DNA of 64,000 bases from Amoebophrya sp. A120 (GCA_905178155.1 CAJINV010000008.1:2457839-2521838); one strand, 5' to 3'; positions 20,567 to 32,576 are shown, numbered from the stretch's first letter. The notes: generated by a model not told the origin, from the sequence alone. Program-made: numbers and translations.

Positions 20567-22202
20567 CGCTTGTTCTTGCCCGAACAGAGTATTCTTTTTC
20601 GCCCCACCAAATAGTAGAAATCACGCACAGAGGAAACTCAAAAATGCTAAGATACAGACTGTAGAAGCCGCTATCTTGTATTCTTGCATCCAATTTCGAG
20701 ATCGAAAAAAGAACAGAAGCATGGCGAAAGCAGAAAAGCAAGCGGAGAGTGCCAGGTCAGTGGGTCATTCGGTATTTCTATTTTTCTGCTCGGTATGAAG
20801 CCGAACGTCTTCACCGGCATCAACCTACATGTAAGTACTTACACCCCATACTCGTTTGCCGAAGAGATACAGGTCGATCATGATCTGCGGCTCCAGCCAT
20901 GTTTTTAGCTTCGCCTGCAGATACATGAACCTGTGGGCGCAAGGCGAGGGCGCGCGCTAGCAATCTTGGAATAAATACAGAGAATCAGAATGGTCTGACT
21001 TCAATTTTCAAGACATCTATGAAATTGAAACCAGCACACTTTGGAGAGTAATTGCAATGGCCGCAGACACAATTAACTTGCAGACGTAGTTCTCTCTCGC
21101 TCAACTAACTATGTCGCAGAAGTCAAGGAAGCAGTTTTTTTGATTCTTTCGGTTCTGCCAACATTTTGACACGTCCATTTTGAATTCAAAGAATGATGTT
21201 GCTGTTGCAGATAATGAAACACGAACATCTGCTGGTGTCGACAGCGACGGTTCATGGTAGACCCACGTCCAACTTTGAGAGAGATTCAGAGTAGGGACAG
21301 CACTCCGCATCAAATGTTTCTTTTTCTTGTTGCTCGGGAGCATTTATTACTACTATTCGATACAAAACTACGGAGTTTCATCTTCTGTTGACGAAGATCA
21401 ACGTGACAAACTGCGCGCACGATCAGAATCGCGCCCGTTCCGAAATCGTTCGATCCCACAGCTCAGGTCCTGAAGCCTCTTGACCGGAATCCTTGGACCT
21501 AAATGCTTAGCGCCTAGCCTTAGGATGTTCATGATGATGATGATGAGGGTGATGGAGATGGTGAGAATGATGAACATGATCAAGCTCATGGAAATGGTCA
21601 AAGGCAAGCCCTAGAGCTTGCAAAGATCCCGAACCTTTGTCATGTCTTTCCCTTGCCTCAGGTTTGTGGCAGCTCGCGACGCAGTGCGCAATCTCACCCA
21701 GTTAGACATTTGACAGAACTCCAGCCCTATCGGCTTAGCCTGTTGACTTGTGTCACTGTGTTCCCCAACATCTTCTTTGAATCTGAAGTAAGTAGCTGAC
21801 TCGAGTTACTCATACCACATACTGCACCAGCGACACAAAGAGCAAGCAAGTTACAATCGAGACGAAGAGCAGACACGACCACGCAAAGACTGCAGTCATG
21901 CGTGCCATGACTATTACCCACAATCCCACGTGCAACAACTTTAGGAACAACATCAACTCCCTCTGCTTTCCCGCTTCGTCTCCTCCGCAAACGGAGCTCG
22001 TCGTCTCAGGCACTTCGAGGAGCAAGATTTGACCTCCTACGAGCAGAGCAAATGCACGCATAGGCATAGCTCATCACGTCTCCCGATCCCAGAAAAGCGT
22101 CGACAACAGAGTCAAGTTGGTCACCACGACCGGGTACCATTCTCAAAGTTCTGCAGCTTCGTCAGCGATCACAACTCCGGATCGACTAGAGTGGCACCTT
22201 TC
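20567..22202. other. No gene assigned with confidence
   Basis: Contains short frames only. A GATGAT-type low-complexity patch lies at about 21,530-21,600. A minus-strand segment near 22,083-22,145 (MVPGRGDQLDSVVDAFLGSG, followed by a GTGATG donor-like site) may be a further exon of the gene at 22,203-22,921, and a hydrophobic minus frame at 21,810-22,067 could follow it, but phases could not be settled. Confidence 0.3.
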
Positions 22203-22921
22203 TCAGCGGCTTCTGGCGCTTACGTTTTCGTCGACCACGCGTTCGCCAAGCCCAGCGCTCTCGGAAAGGTGAACGTTGCAGCGGTGAATAACTGAATGTA
22301 CGCGTCCGTCGTCGTTGCCCGCTGCGGTCCAAGACCCAATGGGTGGCGCAAGCCGACGGCTGTCCGGATCGCGTTTGCATCTGCCCACGAACGAGTTCTG
22401 CTGCCGAAGATACAGCATCGAGTTTCTGCAAAACTCATTCCCCGCAGCTTGGTAGGCGGTGTAGAAAAATGACGGACCCAGTTCCGCAATTATGCCGCTT
22501 GTCCTCGCAATTGCAATCTCGCGAGTTCCGCTTCACTTTCCTTTTGATCCGAATCCTTCGTATTCGTGCTTCGTGAACTTTTCGTTTTAGCTGTAGTCTT
22601 GATTTCCGCCACACTTTGGGCGTCATCGTGAACATTCACCGTGTCGGAGTCATCGTCAGATTTATTTGGCCAAAATCGTGCCAAGCGTGTTTGAAATACT
22701 GCTTTGCCATTACTTGTTACAGGCCAGAAAGACAAAGCAGACGCTTGGACTGGTGGCGCATCATATCCGTTTCTTGGCCTTTCCGTTGTTCTTTCATTTA
22801 CCGTATATCTGCTTTCAAAGCTCTTTCGTCCTCTCTCTTTTCGTTTACATGTGCCTCTCTCTGTCTCTCCTGGTCCTGAGGAAGGACGCACGACTCTTGA
22901 AATGATGGTCTTGAACACCAA
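22203..22921 (-). CDS. Unknown protein, two overlapping-frame exons
   Basis: Two frames look coding. The upstream one (22,921-about 22,560) contains ALSFWPVTSNGKAVFQTRLA and a Ser/Thr/Asp/Lys-rich tail. The downstream one (about 22,535-22,230) reads IIAELGPSFFYTAYQAAGNE, then FCRNSMLYLRQQNSFVGRC, and ends at VVDEN followed by a textbook GTAAGC donor. They are in different frames, so an intron lies around 22,530-22,600, but I could not fix its ends. The gene probably continues below 22,203. No family recognised. Confidence 0.45.
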
Positions 22922-23153
22922 AGCTTGTGAATTATCTTAATAAAGAGAGAGTCAAATCCTCCGCGCGCAGATCGTAGCGGGGTTTCATTTTGTGTCGTCC
23001 TCTCCTGTGAAGATGGTGCTGTGGGAGACATTCATATAATTCATTCATGCGTGAGCTTTGCCTTGGTTGAGATAACAAACACCACGATAGGGGCTATTGA
23101 AATTGCGTCGCCTCGCAATTCGCAGTAGAAGTAGAATTCATTCCTTCGGTTTT

Positions 23154-23884
23154 TCATCTCTTGTAACCTTTACCCTTTCCTTTCCCACCCTTCCATGCGC
23201 CTCCACCTTTGCGATATCGCTTTCTCTTCGGCTTTTTCGTCTTGTCCTTTATTGCTGTGGAAAATAGTTGGATTTTCGCATTGCTGACAGGTTGAAAACC
23301 AAGAAATCAGGATCATCCGCCACAGTAGGTTCTTCACGCATAGGAAAGCGAAAGAGTACCATCGAAATCGAACTGTGAGCTCTAGTATGTAAGAATAGAA
23401 GCATCCGCGTCAACCAACATTTCAAACAAAAAATACAGTCATCCAGCAGCTTCTTGTCCAAATCGATGTGCTCCGGAAGAAAAATATAGCGAATATTTGG
23501 CCCTCGAACTGTCAGGTGGTCGATCCTCACTGGAATTCTTCTCTTCACTATCATTGTCACTTGCTTCAGATGCGTGTTCATCGAGGTGTCGCAGCCTGCA
23601 TTTCGATTGCGATTCGTCGTTTTCTTTTCATTCATTACAACAGCATGGCCACCATATGAAGAGACAGACAAGGGATGCTTTTTCGATTTTTTCATTTCCT
23701 TGATGAAAAATTAAATTGGTACGGCAAGAAAGACAAAGTAAAAGTTGTAGCTACTAGCGTACTTCAAAAATGATTTCATAACCCTCAGCTCACCTGTCAT
23801 TGTCCCTTGAATTACTGTTCCGTTTTTCATCTCCACCTGGACCACCTCATTGTTCAGCTTCATCAAAAACTGAACCAACTTCAT
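23154..23884 (-). CDS. SNRPD1: Small nuclear ribonucleoprotein SmD1
   Basis: Three exons (23884-23794, 23595-23437, 23254-23154) give 116 residues, close to the usual 119. Exon 1 starts MKLVQFLMKLNNEVVQVEMK and carries the Sm1 strand motif NGTVIQGTMTG. Exon 2 has DTSMNTHLKQVTM, then the Sm2 region HLTVRGPNIRYIFLPEHIDL, the diagnostic RGxNIRYxxLP of SmD1. Exon 3 is the basic Gly-rich tail (GGGAWKGGKGKGKGYKR), which in this lineage replaces most of the GR repeats with GK. Introns are 198 and 182 nt, GT-AG (GTGAGC...GCAG, GTATTT...ACAG), and phases agree. SmD1 is part of the seven-member Sm ring on U1, U2, U4 and U5 snRNAs. Confident assignment. Confidence 0.93.
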
Positions 23885-25988
23885 CGTGCATTTCGGGGAT
23901 GTGCTTCTCTTCGCTCTTGTCGCCAGGAAAAAGCGCAGCTATATTGGGTGCTGACGTGAGTTGTCAACTACAGGCTCTGGTGTCGCGATGATTGGCTCGA
24001 TGAGTATGTCATTAAAAACGGTTCCGGCGGACGCAAATGAAGTTGCGCTGCTGCTGCTGCCTCTGTACCGCAGGAAGTGGAGGTGGAAGAGACACTGCTA
24101 GTACTGCGGGGTGAGAAATATGCTGGCTGATGCTTTTGAAAAATATGTTGCTTGTCGCCTAAAAATGGGAAAAATTGAAAGGAGAATCAATCTACAGGCA
24201 GTTCGTCGTCGTCCAAAATGATATCCAGACAAGCAGGAGTCGATGAAACCTATCACGATCTTGGGACTAAAATTAAGCCTCAAAGCTTTGTTTTTCCTCG
24301 TCCCTGTCATATGCTGTTCTTGGCCAGTGCGTTCCATCACAATCATCGTTGTAACCACAAGAGAAATAAAGATCGCATGAATAGCAAGCGACGCAGGTAT
24401 TTACTAGGTCACGGAATATGGAGATCCAGATCGTACGAATAGAGCAGAGAGGTAAAATTTCAGACTTCACTGCACTTCTTGCCATCGCCTTCGGTTTCAA
24501 CAAACTGAGCTTGATCATGAACATGATCCACCTTCGCCTTTATGTTCATAGATCCTGGACAAACTGCAGCACATCGATGAAAAAAACCAAATTTCGAAGT
24601 GGATAAATACGGCGGCTTCTTCGTTCAACATCACCCAGTTTCTTTGCATAAATTCGCTGCACGCTGCAGAAAGGTAAAAATGCCCCTAACTATGCTTTGC
24701 CTGCGCGCATGGAGATGCAGAAGATGGTGATCTCTTTTACGAACAACTTTTCATATTTTTGTAAGTGGTATGTGCCAAAGTCGAGGATCGCTACAGCAGA
24801 CCACTTAGCTTAGCTGGAGCTGATATCTCAGGCACAGCATCGTCATGATCCTCATTTTGTATGCAGGAATTGGCGAACATGCTCGCGAAGCGCAAATGCT
24901 GCCTTTGCCCTTCCAGACGTGAAGGGCTTGACGTTCGTGTCACGAGATACACCGTTCCTCTTGTTCTTTTGCTTTCGCTATGCGGATCTTATTCATCGGA
25001 AAAGCCTTCAAGAACATTGGAGTGGTTTTTGCAGTCATTTATGTTTCTGTCGATAGTCGTGACGCGCACGCGGCAGGCGCATAAGCAGCACTTCGGCCTG
25101 TCGCCGCGCAAGGTAGTAGTACGGAAGATTCATGATCTTGATCATACAGTAGTTCAGTGCCCTTCTTCTTGCTGCCCTTTGATACATATCACTTCAACAT
25201 GAGGTTCTTGGAGTCATCCTCGTAGTGACCATCCACATTTCTTTGCGTCAGCGTCTGTTGCTTGGTGCTCTTGCTATCGGTTCTTTTTTAGGTAGGTTGT
25301 ATCTTCTTCGTGCAATGTGGATGCCAATGTCACTCATTTCACTTTCATGCAACACCATGAGGAAAAGAGTCAACAAATAGATGGCACGTCGTAGCTACGC
25401 TTGCAACGTCATCAATACGAATGAACTATCCAATCCCCGTAGATGACGAGGTTCTAGCCGTTCTTGTGATCCAACTCATCTATTGATTTAGTTTTTTGCA
25501 TTTTACAGTCAAAAACGGAATGAAAACTGGACATGCTAACTTGATTTGCATTTTGACAGAAACAAGTTGTTCAATTGTTATATCATAAAGGTATTGTGAT
25601 GCCCATGTGATCCACTTCCACTGCCAGGTCATTTACAATTAAGTACATTGTACAGGCGAGGCGCATCCATATGTACGCTTACCACAAAAGTCCTGCAAAC
25701 TAAACCGCAGCTCGGGCTCAGCACAACACCTGTGATCGCGTCAGAATTACGGTTAGCGTGCTTGGATTGAAAATTGTAGAGCATGCTCGAAGATACTTAC
25801 AAAAAAACAGCTCTACACCCTCTCATTGAAGCGGATGCACACCCAAAGTCGTTCCTACTTCGCTCCACGTCCATATCCCTTCACAGCACTTTCTTGGCCA
25901 TACTTTGCATTGCTGGAGTTCAACATCAATGGACAGGACGGATTGGGCGTTCTGGGACGAGGCAAGCATAATTCTCACCCTGGCTACT
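23885..25988. other. No gene assigned; one weak exon candidate
   Basis: About 2.1 kb upstream of SmD1. A minus-strand stretch at about 25,030-25,160 reads MIKIMNLPYYYLARRQAEVL, then LMRLPRARHDYR before a stop and may be an exon. The plus-strand frame at 24,861-25,202 covers the same DNA and shows nothing recognisable. The rest is AT-rich. Confidence 0.3.
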
Positions 25989-26606
25989 TCATCCGCGGTT
26001 TTGGTTTTTCCGATTCCTCACTTTCCTTGATGCAGCGGATGCATACGGGTCTACTCCCCGTCGCAACCTGTTCCGGTAGGGACTGTAGGTCGGAGTGGGT
26101 TCACCTTTTTTTATCGCTTCAAGCAGCGGCGCATGCGTCATCTCGTCGAGGACGGAAGTACCGGTATTTGTGTCCTCCATAGAGCCTTTCCACCGTTCAT
26201 GCCTACTATTGCTTCTCCTCCTTTTCGTTTGCACGGGGGCAGCTCCTGCAGCGAGGGTGTTTGAGGGAAGCGAGGTCGTGGGGAAGGATTGAGCCGGAGA
26301 AGAAAGCTCTGTGCTCGATCCTGGGTTTCGGTGTCGCGATGTTGAAACATTACCATGCGTCAAAAACGAGACTGTCCCGTCCGTGTCCTCTGCATGGGAA
26401 TACGGAGCGAAGGCGCCGGGCGGCGTCGCCGGTGGGACAGGGAAACCAATCGGTTCTCGGTCCTGAAGTTGTCTCGAAAACTCAGCTATTCCCCCTGCTT
26501 GCATTAGCGGTGCTGCCGAACCACGTGCGATGTTCCCAAAATTCGAAGTAGATGCTGCAGTCGCAATTGTGCCAGCCCCTGTGGATTGATTTGGACACAT
26601 CAGCAC
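25989..26606 (-). CDS. Low-complexity protein of about 205 residues, function unknown
   Basis: Open frame with start at 26,606 or at the second Met (MCPNQSTGAGTIATAASTS). It is rich in Ser, Thr, Pro and Ala. A basic patch (KRRRSNSRHERWK) could be a nuclear signal. The more ordered C-terminal part reads DEMTHAPLLEAIKKGEPTP, then SPYRNRLRRGVDPYASAASR. Composition fits a real disordered protein; the opposite strand has only short frames. Exon ends are not established. Confidence 0.5.
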   Translation of the reverse strand: MLMCPNQSTGAGTIATAASTSNFGNIARGSAAPLMQAGGIAEFSRQLQDREPIGFPVPPATPPGAFAPYSHAEDTDGTVSFLTHGNVSTSRHRNPGSSTELSSPAQSFPTTSLPSNTLAAGAAPVQTKRRRSNSRHERWKGSMEDTNTGTSVLDEMTHAPLLEAIKKGEPTPTYSPYRNRLRRGVDPYASAASRKVRNRKNQNRG

Positions 26607-26791
26607 TCAATCAACAAATCAAAATCATTCTAGTATTTTATGGTAATGCGTGCCTTTGCCCATAAGTACTTAGACTTACTAGACACAACCACAACCGCAG
26701 CCAAGCCGGTTCATCTGTTTCCTTCGGTCGTGGGTGGTCGCTTTGTTGCGTCGCAAAAATAGAAATAGAAATAGAATGACGCGTATGCTTC

Positions 26792-27755
26792 TCAAGGGGA
26801 GCGGAATACGATAAACAACATTTTAATTAAAGCAAAGACACGTCGAAACGAGAATATAGAAAATCGATTCTCAAAGAACCCGTCCCTGTCGTTTCGAAAC
26901 CGGCGCAACGCATCAAACAATGTACCTTGCACTTCTCCCTTGTTGCTTTCATTAGTCATCGTGCCTTCTTTATTGCCAGGTACATGCTGCAAAATTTTCT
27001 CTCGAGAAGCTGGAAGCCCGGTCGCCGCTCCCGTCTCGGATGTAGATGCACTCACGCTCTTGCCCGCGATCGAAAGAGCGACTCCTGCCTTCCTATCGAC
27101 ACCGGCACAAGTGGCAGCAGTTGCAGCATCCCCAGGCGCTGCGCCCTCCGTGTCCACGGTTAGCACATTAATATCGCTCGCACTGTAGTCGACATCCATA
27201 GGATCACCCGGCCTCTCATCCTCTGTCGTATTCGTCTCGCTTTTCTCCTCTTTCCCTGCAGTAGCACCAGACCCGCCTGCTGCACATGATAATTTGGACT
27301 TCTCATTTTCGGCGGCCTTTTTTTCCGCTCCCGGTCCAGCTGCAGACACTCCCGCTTCGGGTTTTTTGTCCGCTGTTTGTGGCTGCGCTTGTGGTTGAGC
27401 TTGATCAGGTGTTCGGCTCCGCATATTGTAAGCAAGCATCGCGGTGGTGGTACCGAGCCCGATGAGTAACGTAGGATCCACCGTCATGGGTGTGGGCACG
27501 AAATTCCGTGCGTCTTCCTCCATTTTCCATTTCGAGCACAATTCTGACGCCCGACAAGCGGACAGCTCGGCCGCACTGCAGGTCGCGAGGCCCTCCTTGT
27601 TGTGCCGGCAATTCTCCGTGTCGGAACGCCACCAGATCCGCCCGCCGTCACTTATGAGGTCGGCCTGGGGCGGCACAGCGACTCCCTCATCTGCGTAGCT
27701 GACACCGTTCTCAAAGCGCAGTTCGTATGGAAGAAAATAAACAAGGTCGACTTCG
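26792..27755 (-). CDS. Probable membrane protein with Cys-containing N-terminal domain and acidic tail
   Basis: The frame can be entered after GAAG at about 27,755 and reads VDLVYFLPYELRFENGVSYA, then DEGVAVPPQADLISDGG. A region with five Cys follows (DTENC, ATCSAAELSAC, ELCSKW). A hydrophobic segment (TLLIGLGTTTAMLAYNM) is the only membrane candidate. The remainder is a long acidic, Ala/Thr/Glu-rich disordered tail with a basic-aromatic end (FRRVFALIKMLFIVF). The upstream exon is not identified; the next same-strand frame begins at 28,019, and both could belong to one gene. No family recognised. Confidence 0.5.
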
Positions 27756-28018
27756 TGTCAACGTCTATCGGTCTTTCAATTCACTTTCACGCATCTTGCA
27801 TCATCTTCTGCATGACGCAAGAAAAGGATCCGTTACCAGTGTTTACGCATCGATGCGGTAGAATTACAGCCATTCGCATTTGTGTGCGCGTTCTGCATCT
27901 ACTTGTACTTACAATTAGTACACTAGTAAATTAAAAAATACTGACTACGATGCTGCTCTTGCGTCGTGTGTAAAACACGTTCGCGTATCGTAAGTTCAGT
28001 TGTTCAGTACCAGTTTTA

Positions 28019-30160
28019 TCATGCATGATTATGTATAGCACAGCGCAAAAGCAAATACAACCCTGACGTCAGAAGGTCGGCCTGTTCATCTTTTTGCTGT
28101 CGTATATCGCGGTCTAGGTCTTGCTTCAGAGGATCGGCTTCGCCATCTGTCAGAATATTCGGCAAATAATCTGTCCACGCAAATCTATTACTCGCAGCGG
28201 CACTACTAGCAGTATTTCGATTTTCTCCTTCACGACTTCCGTGCGACGTTTCGAGAAGGTTGTGTCGTCGCCAAAAGTCGTCGTCTAAACCGTCCAAATC
28301 GATGCCGTGTTTCTCGTAGGTATTCGTATTCCGATGTTGAAAATCAGGATTTTCACTCGGGCCGTCTGAATAAATTTCACCAGCGGTAGCATGCGAAGAA
28401 TGGAGGCCAGCAACGGAGGGCCGATTTTGGCCAGCCTCAAATGACACTACATTCTCGTCGCCCGGTCCTGTCCACATTCCGGAACTTACCAATGCTCCGA
28501 CACCGGCAAGGGCCAGTGCTCGGACGCCGCGATTGGAAGCAAATTTTTGGACAAATGATGGCCTCCTGCTAGTAGCAGCTGACCCTGAATCTCCGCGGCC
28601 GATGAGAGCGAGCTGATTCGCCGGGGCTAGCCTAGACTTTCTATCGGGAAGTGGCTTGTCTTCCACGACAACTTCTTTCCGACTGGCTTTTTCTTCACCT
28701 GCTCCCACATTTCGATCGCTCTCAATATGCTCCTTCCGACCTGGAACTCCTTCCCTCGTGCTGGCTTTGGCTACCTGTGAGTTTACGACAACCTGCGCAG
28801 GCGGCTGAACTTTTAAAGCTGAGGGCATTGATTCTGCATCGGCAGCAGGCGAAGCAGCAGGAGGACTAGCTTCTGGAGAAAGAGTAGAACGCGAGGAAAT
28901 GCTAGCCACCGAGGGCCTCGGAGAAGGTGAAGGCTTCCGAGAACTTGAACTTCTCCTTTTCGAAGTTTTAGGGCTCGTTCCAAGAAGATTTTCTTGAGTA
29001 CGCGGAGGAGATGATACTGCCTCTATCACTCCAGCCCTTTCTTGCGGAGGATCAGCAGGGAGCGCTCGTCCCGCCCTGCTGCCACTCCGCCCCCGTGCTG
29101 CTCTCGCTTCACCAGTATGTGTGGGATGGTGTCCTCTAGGTGGATCGTCCTGGTATAATATCAGCGTGCTTTGCTGTTCTCCGCCTCTGCCACGACGGTT
29201 GGAACCGGTGTATCCTCGGCGGCCACCACGACTGACTTCACTCGACTGCGACATTGGTGTAAGAACCCTTGCCGTTGGTGAGAGCGAAGCTGCCCTACGA
29301 GCAGGACTTTGATCTCCTCCTGCTGGTGGTGGCGATTGTGCGGTGCTTGTCGTCTGTACCTTCTCTGTACCACGACTTCTGCGAAGAGGTGAACGTCGGC
29401 TGCTTGTAGATGCATCTCGACGAGCATCTCGTCTCAGATCTCCATCTGTCGCAGCCGGATCCTCGCGTTTCCGTCCGCTTCCAGAGCTTGGTCTCTCGCG
29501 GTAGACAACAACAGCAGCAGTGTCTACTTCTGTGGAAAGGTGATGACCAGAAGGCACTGTGCGCGACGGCCTTAATACTTCAGCGAAGCGAGGTTCATGA
29601 TGCGGCCCTTTATCACTCTCGCCGGTCTCTAACTCACGAAGAGGACGAGCTCGAACAACATTCGGAGTATCTTCAATCTCGTCGTCCGGCGGGTCCGCCG
29701 TATTTGCATGGACCGCGTAAACATCAGCTAGATGTAGATGTGCTGCAGTTTCAGATCGCGCCTCGTCCGAGACGTCAGCGACTACGCCGTCCGTGTTCTT
29801 GGAGCTGGCCGGCATTTGCATTTCCGTACCACGTTGTGCCAAGTTGTAGCTAGCATCGGTGCTAGGATTGGCATTCTTTTGTACAAGATGAGAACTTGCT
29901 GAGGTCCGTTCCGCTGTGGTATTCTTGTTTGCGACGTGGACGTCCTTTTGTTCGGAGCGGAAGCTGCGCGCAATCCTCTGTGTCACCTGAGACTTCGACC
30001 CTTCGTTGTGCTTCTCCCATTTTTTGAGCCACTTGGTTATGACACAAAAGCGAGTGACGATTCTACATGTCGCACGTGAGGAATTATGCATGGAGCGCCA
30101 AAGACGAGATCGCTCTTTCGTGCAGTAGCGAATTTCGCCGCTACTTTCTTTATACATCAT
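28019..30160 (-). CDS. Long disordered Ser/Arg-rich protein (713 codons)
   Basis: A single open frame of 713 codons, by far the longest on either strand here. Most of it is Ser/Arg/Pro/Glu-rich and disordered, with RS-type patches (TSKRRSSSSRKPSPSPRP). Near residue 555 is a short hydrophobic segment (VRALALAGVGALVSSGMW), possibly a membrane helix or buried signal. The C-terminal part is acidic and aromatic (YEKHGIDLDGLDDDFWRRHN, then RFAWTDYLPNILTDGEADP). The first 50 residues may be intron read-through, so the true start is uncertain. No family recognised. Confidence 0.55.
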   Translation of the reverse strand: MMYKESSGEIRYCTKERSRLWRSMHNSSRATCRIVTRFCVITKWLKKWEKHNEGSKSQVTQRIARSFRSEQKDVHVANKNTTAERTSASSHLVQKNANPSTDASYNLAQRGTEMQMPASSKNTDGVVADVSDEARSETAAHLHLADVYAVHANTADPPDDEIEDTPNVVRARPLRELETGESDKGPHHEPRFAEVLRPSRTVPSGHHLSTEVDTAAVVVYRERPSSGSGRKREDPAATDGDLRRDARRDASTSSRRSPLRRSRGTEKVQTTSTAQSPPPAGGDQSPARRAASLSPTARVLTPMSQSSEVSRGGRRGYTGSNRRGRGGEQQSTLILYQDDPPRGHHPTHTGEARAARGRSGSRAGRALPADPPQERAGVIEAVSSPPRTQENLLGTSPKTSKRRSSSSRKPSPSPRPSVASISSRSTLSPEASPPAASPAADAESMPSALKVQPPAQVVVNSQVAKASTREGVPGRKEHIESDRNVGAGEEKASRKEVVVEDKPLPDRKSRLAPANQLALIGRGDSGSAATSRRPSFVQKFASNRGVRALALAGVGALVSSGMWTGPGDENVVSFEAGQNRPSVAGLHSSHATAGEIYSDGPSENPDFQHRNTNTYEKHGIDLDGLDDDFWRRHNLLETSHGSREGENRNTASSAAASNRFAWTDYLPNILTDGEADPLKQDLDRDIRQQKDEQADLLTSGLYLLLRCAIHNHA

Positions 30161-30393
30161 GCCGTGTTCCGAGTTTCACTGGCATATTAAACAAATCTCT
30201 TCATAACACAGATCTTTGTTCTGTCTCCAGAGCACGGCCACTTTCTGGTCTGCGATGCTCACGTTTTCATTCGTATCTATGTGGTCCTCGCCCTACAACT
30301 TCATGACACAACAAATTTTTGACAGAAAAGGAGAAAGAAACTGTAACTGACACCCTTCTTTATTCGAAATGCACACCGCAGCTAGTACTCTTT

Positions 30394-30816
30394 TTAAATA
30401 TAATCCCTATTTGGAAATATTTTTTTCTGTGATTCCGTGATTGGGAAAGTCACTCGCTTCCGTCTCTTATTCTTTCCTTCAGGCGTGTTCTGCAGCAATT
30501 TCCACAATTCCTGCTGGTGGTGCTCTTCAACTTCTTCGGCAGCCTCCGACGACGGTTCGTCGTCCTGTTCACCGTCCTCTGCTTGATCGGGTCCATCTCC
30601 ATCGTCAACCGGACTCCCCGCAGGTCCAACGCGCACAGCGAAGGCGAAAGGCGAAATGGAAGTAGATACTGCCGTACTAGTTTGCGATCCGCTGTGCGGC
30701 ACCAAGTAATCCGGAGCGAATGTCAACCACCATAGCTGCACTTCCGATTGTGGGTTCAAGAGCGCAGCGACGTGCAGGACGAGGGCCCAAATCGGCAACT
30801 TGTGGCTCTTTCTCAT
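30394..30816 (-). CDS. Putative secreted or membrane-anchored acidic protein, 140 residues
   Basis: Begins MRKSHKLPIWALVLHVAALL, a good signal-peptide or anchor shape (basic n-region, 12-13 hydrophobic residues). The mature part is acidic (DDGDGPDQAEDGEQDDE, then EAAEEVEEHHQQEL) and turns basic near the end (KNKRRKRVTF). The start lies 59 bp from the start of the plus-strand frame at 30,876, so the pair would share a divergent promoter. No family recognised. Confidence 0.5.
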   Translation of the reverse strand: MRKSHKLPIWALVLHVAALLNPQSEVQLWWLTFAPDYLVPHSGSQTSTAVSTSISPFAFAVRVGPAGSPVDDGDGPDQAEDGEQDDEPSSEAAEEVEEHHQQELWKLLQNTPEGKNKRRKRVTFPITESQKKIFPNRDYI

Positions 30817-30875
30817 GTTTCTACGTAGTAGTTTCTCCGTTTTTTATTTCTAGCCGCGTACGAGGAGCCTGCAAC

Positions 30876-31105
30876 ATGAACGTCGGAACGACGCAAGCAG
30901 CCTCAGAATACAGGAGCAGATCGATGAGAAGACACCACCGTAGTAAAACCGCTGTTTCACGAAGAATAGCCTCCGGCGTTGTCCTGCTGACGTGGTGTCC
31001 GCTTGCAAGTGTCAATTTTGGAAATGAACAGGACAGGGATAACGGGCTCAGGCGCTCTTTGACCACGACCGAGCAGGCTAAAAATGAGACTGTAGAGTCC
31101 TCAAC
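30876..31105 (+). CDS. First exon of a putative secreted protein
   Basis: Starts MNVGTTQAASEYRSRSMRR, with a basic stretch leading into a hydrophobic segment (IASGVVLLTWCPLASVNFG) typical of a type II anchor or a signal with a long n-region; an internal Met (MRRHHRSK) could be the real start. It ends at a GTAAAT donor at 31,106 just before an in-frame stop. I could not find the following exon in the AT-rich region downstream. Confidence 0.35.
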
Positions 31106-32576
31106 GTAAATAAATTACTTCATCCGAACTGCAGGCGTGATGACACGGACGATCATCTTGGTTGAACTTCTAATCTTACAACTTCATTCCATTGGCTTAT
31201 GCTGAATGCGACACATAAAAAATTATAAATTGATTTGAAAACTGACTCAAGAGATGATTGTACATTTACGAACAGAAAGTCGTAAAAAGTCAGAATAATC
31301 AAGCTACACCAGAACAACAAGAGTTTCCCGTGGCAGGAATAAATCTTCAAAAAATTATATCTTACAGTGTCTAATACCTAGCAAAATTTATTGTGGGATT
31401 TTGGGACACGCCCGACAGATGACTATGTGAAATTCTTCCGCAAGAAGTCAAAAAAAAGAAGCGATGTGATAGAAAACTCCCGTCTTCCGTCAATGCGCAG
31501 CTGCGGCAAGGAGGCTGATTTGTTTTATTAGCTGTCGATTAAAATCGGTGGTGCCAGACGAAGTATTCACTTGAGGGCACCAAGGAAAAAAGGCAAAATC
31601 CGTTTCACTTTGCTATTCTATTTCCCGATCTATCTCGCCCTTAGTAGTATGAAGTAGAATTAGTACATGTTCCCTACAATTGCATCAATTTCTATTGCCT
31701 GATTTTGGATCCGCACTGTTACTGTTTTCCTTTTTCTTTTTCAACATCTTTTCGTATCACCAGAACCATCATGCTGTCCGGCTTTTCAACATCGAAATCG
31801 AAAACATTGTGCTGTATGGCCGAAACAAGTAGAGACATTGGCTATGACTATGGAGTGCGCTGGTGATTTTTGGTCGTGCCTGTCCTTTTGGCTGTTCGTT
31901 GTAGTTTAGGAGATCTGTGCTAGCCATCGGTTTTGCACCGTTAACTTGCTTCAGTCACTTAAGTTTATTTCTGAGGTACTCGTTTTCGCACTCAGATTCA
32001 ATCAGATACCATACTTATAGCACGTCAGATCATATGCACGAGCCCTCTCGGTAAAAAAGCGACTGGTGGCCTCAGCAGTTCCATCGCTTGTCAAAATTAA
32101 ACAATGGAAAACTCACCTGTGCAGCCTGGACAAAAGGAAAAGTTAAACAAATTCAAATACCAAGAAAGTAGATATTATAAACTTTTTTACAAAGCCCGGC
32201 TGTACTTCTCTACTTCACTAGCACTAGAACGAGACCCATGTAAGCACTGACACGAGTCCTTTGGATAAAATTTCTGATTTTGTCGCTTAACTGAAGTTTC
32301 GTCAAAGTGTATCGTCTATGGAAATGTCGTTGTCGATCGAAGAATGGCAATGCGTTGTAATTAATTCTTGTCACTGTGCTTCTGCTTGCGCCGCACGACG
32401 ATGTTTGAGATATTCGTATTGAAACCAAAGACCAAGTACGACCTATGGTTACTAAGTTGTTGCACATACGGATAGAAAAAAACACCAGGAGTGAGAAACA
32501 GAAAGCGAGCGCTCGAGGAGCAATAAAACCCCAGCCCGCATGCGAAGAAGATAAAAGCACCCTCCACAAACCATAC
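31106..32576. other. AT-rich intergenic region
   Basis: About 1.5 kb with only short frames, between the plus-strand exon ending at 31,105 and the dynein stop codon at 32,577-32,579. Probably holds downstream parts of the plus-strand gene and the dynein 3' region. Nothing recognisable seen. Confidence 0.4.

Noticed and set aside
21398-21607. Hydrophobic minus-strand frame (Ile/Met/Leu/Thr-rich)
   Set aside because: It is the translation of a GATGAT-type low-complexity patch, which gives such runs in any frame; no flanking coding signal.
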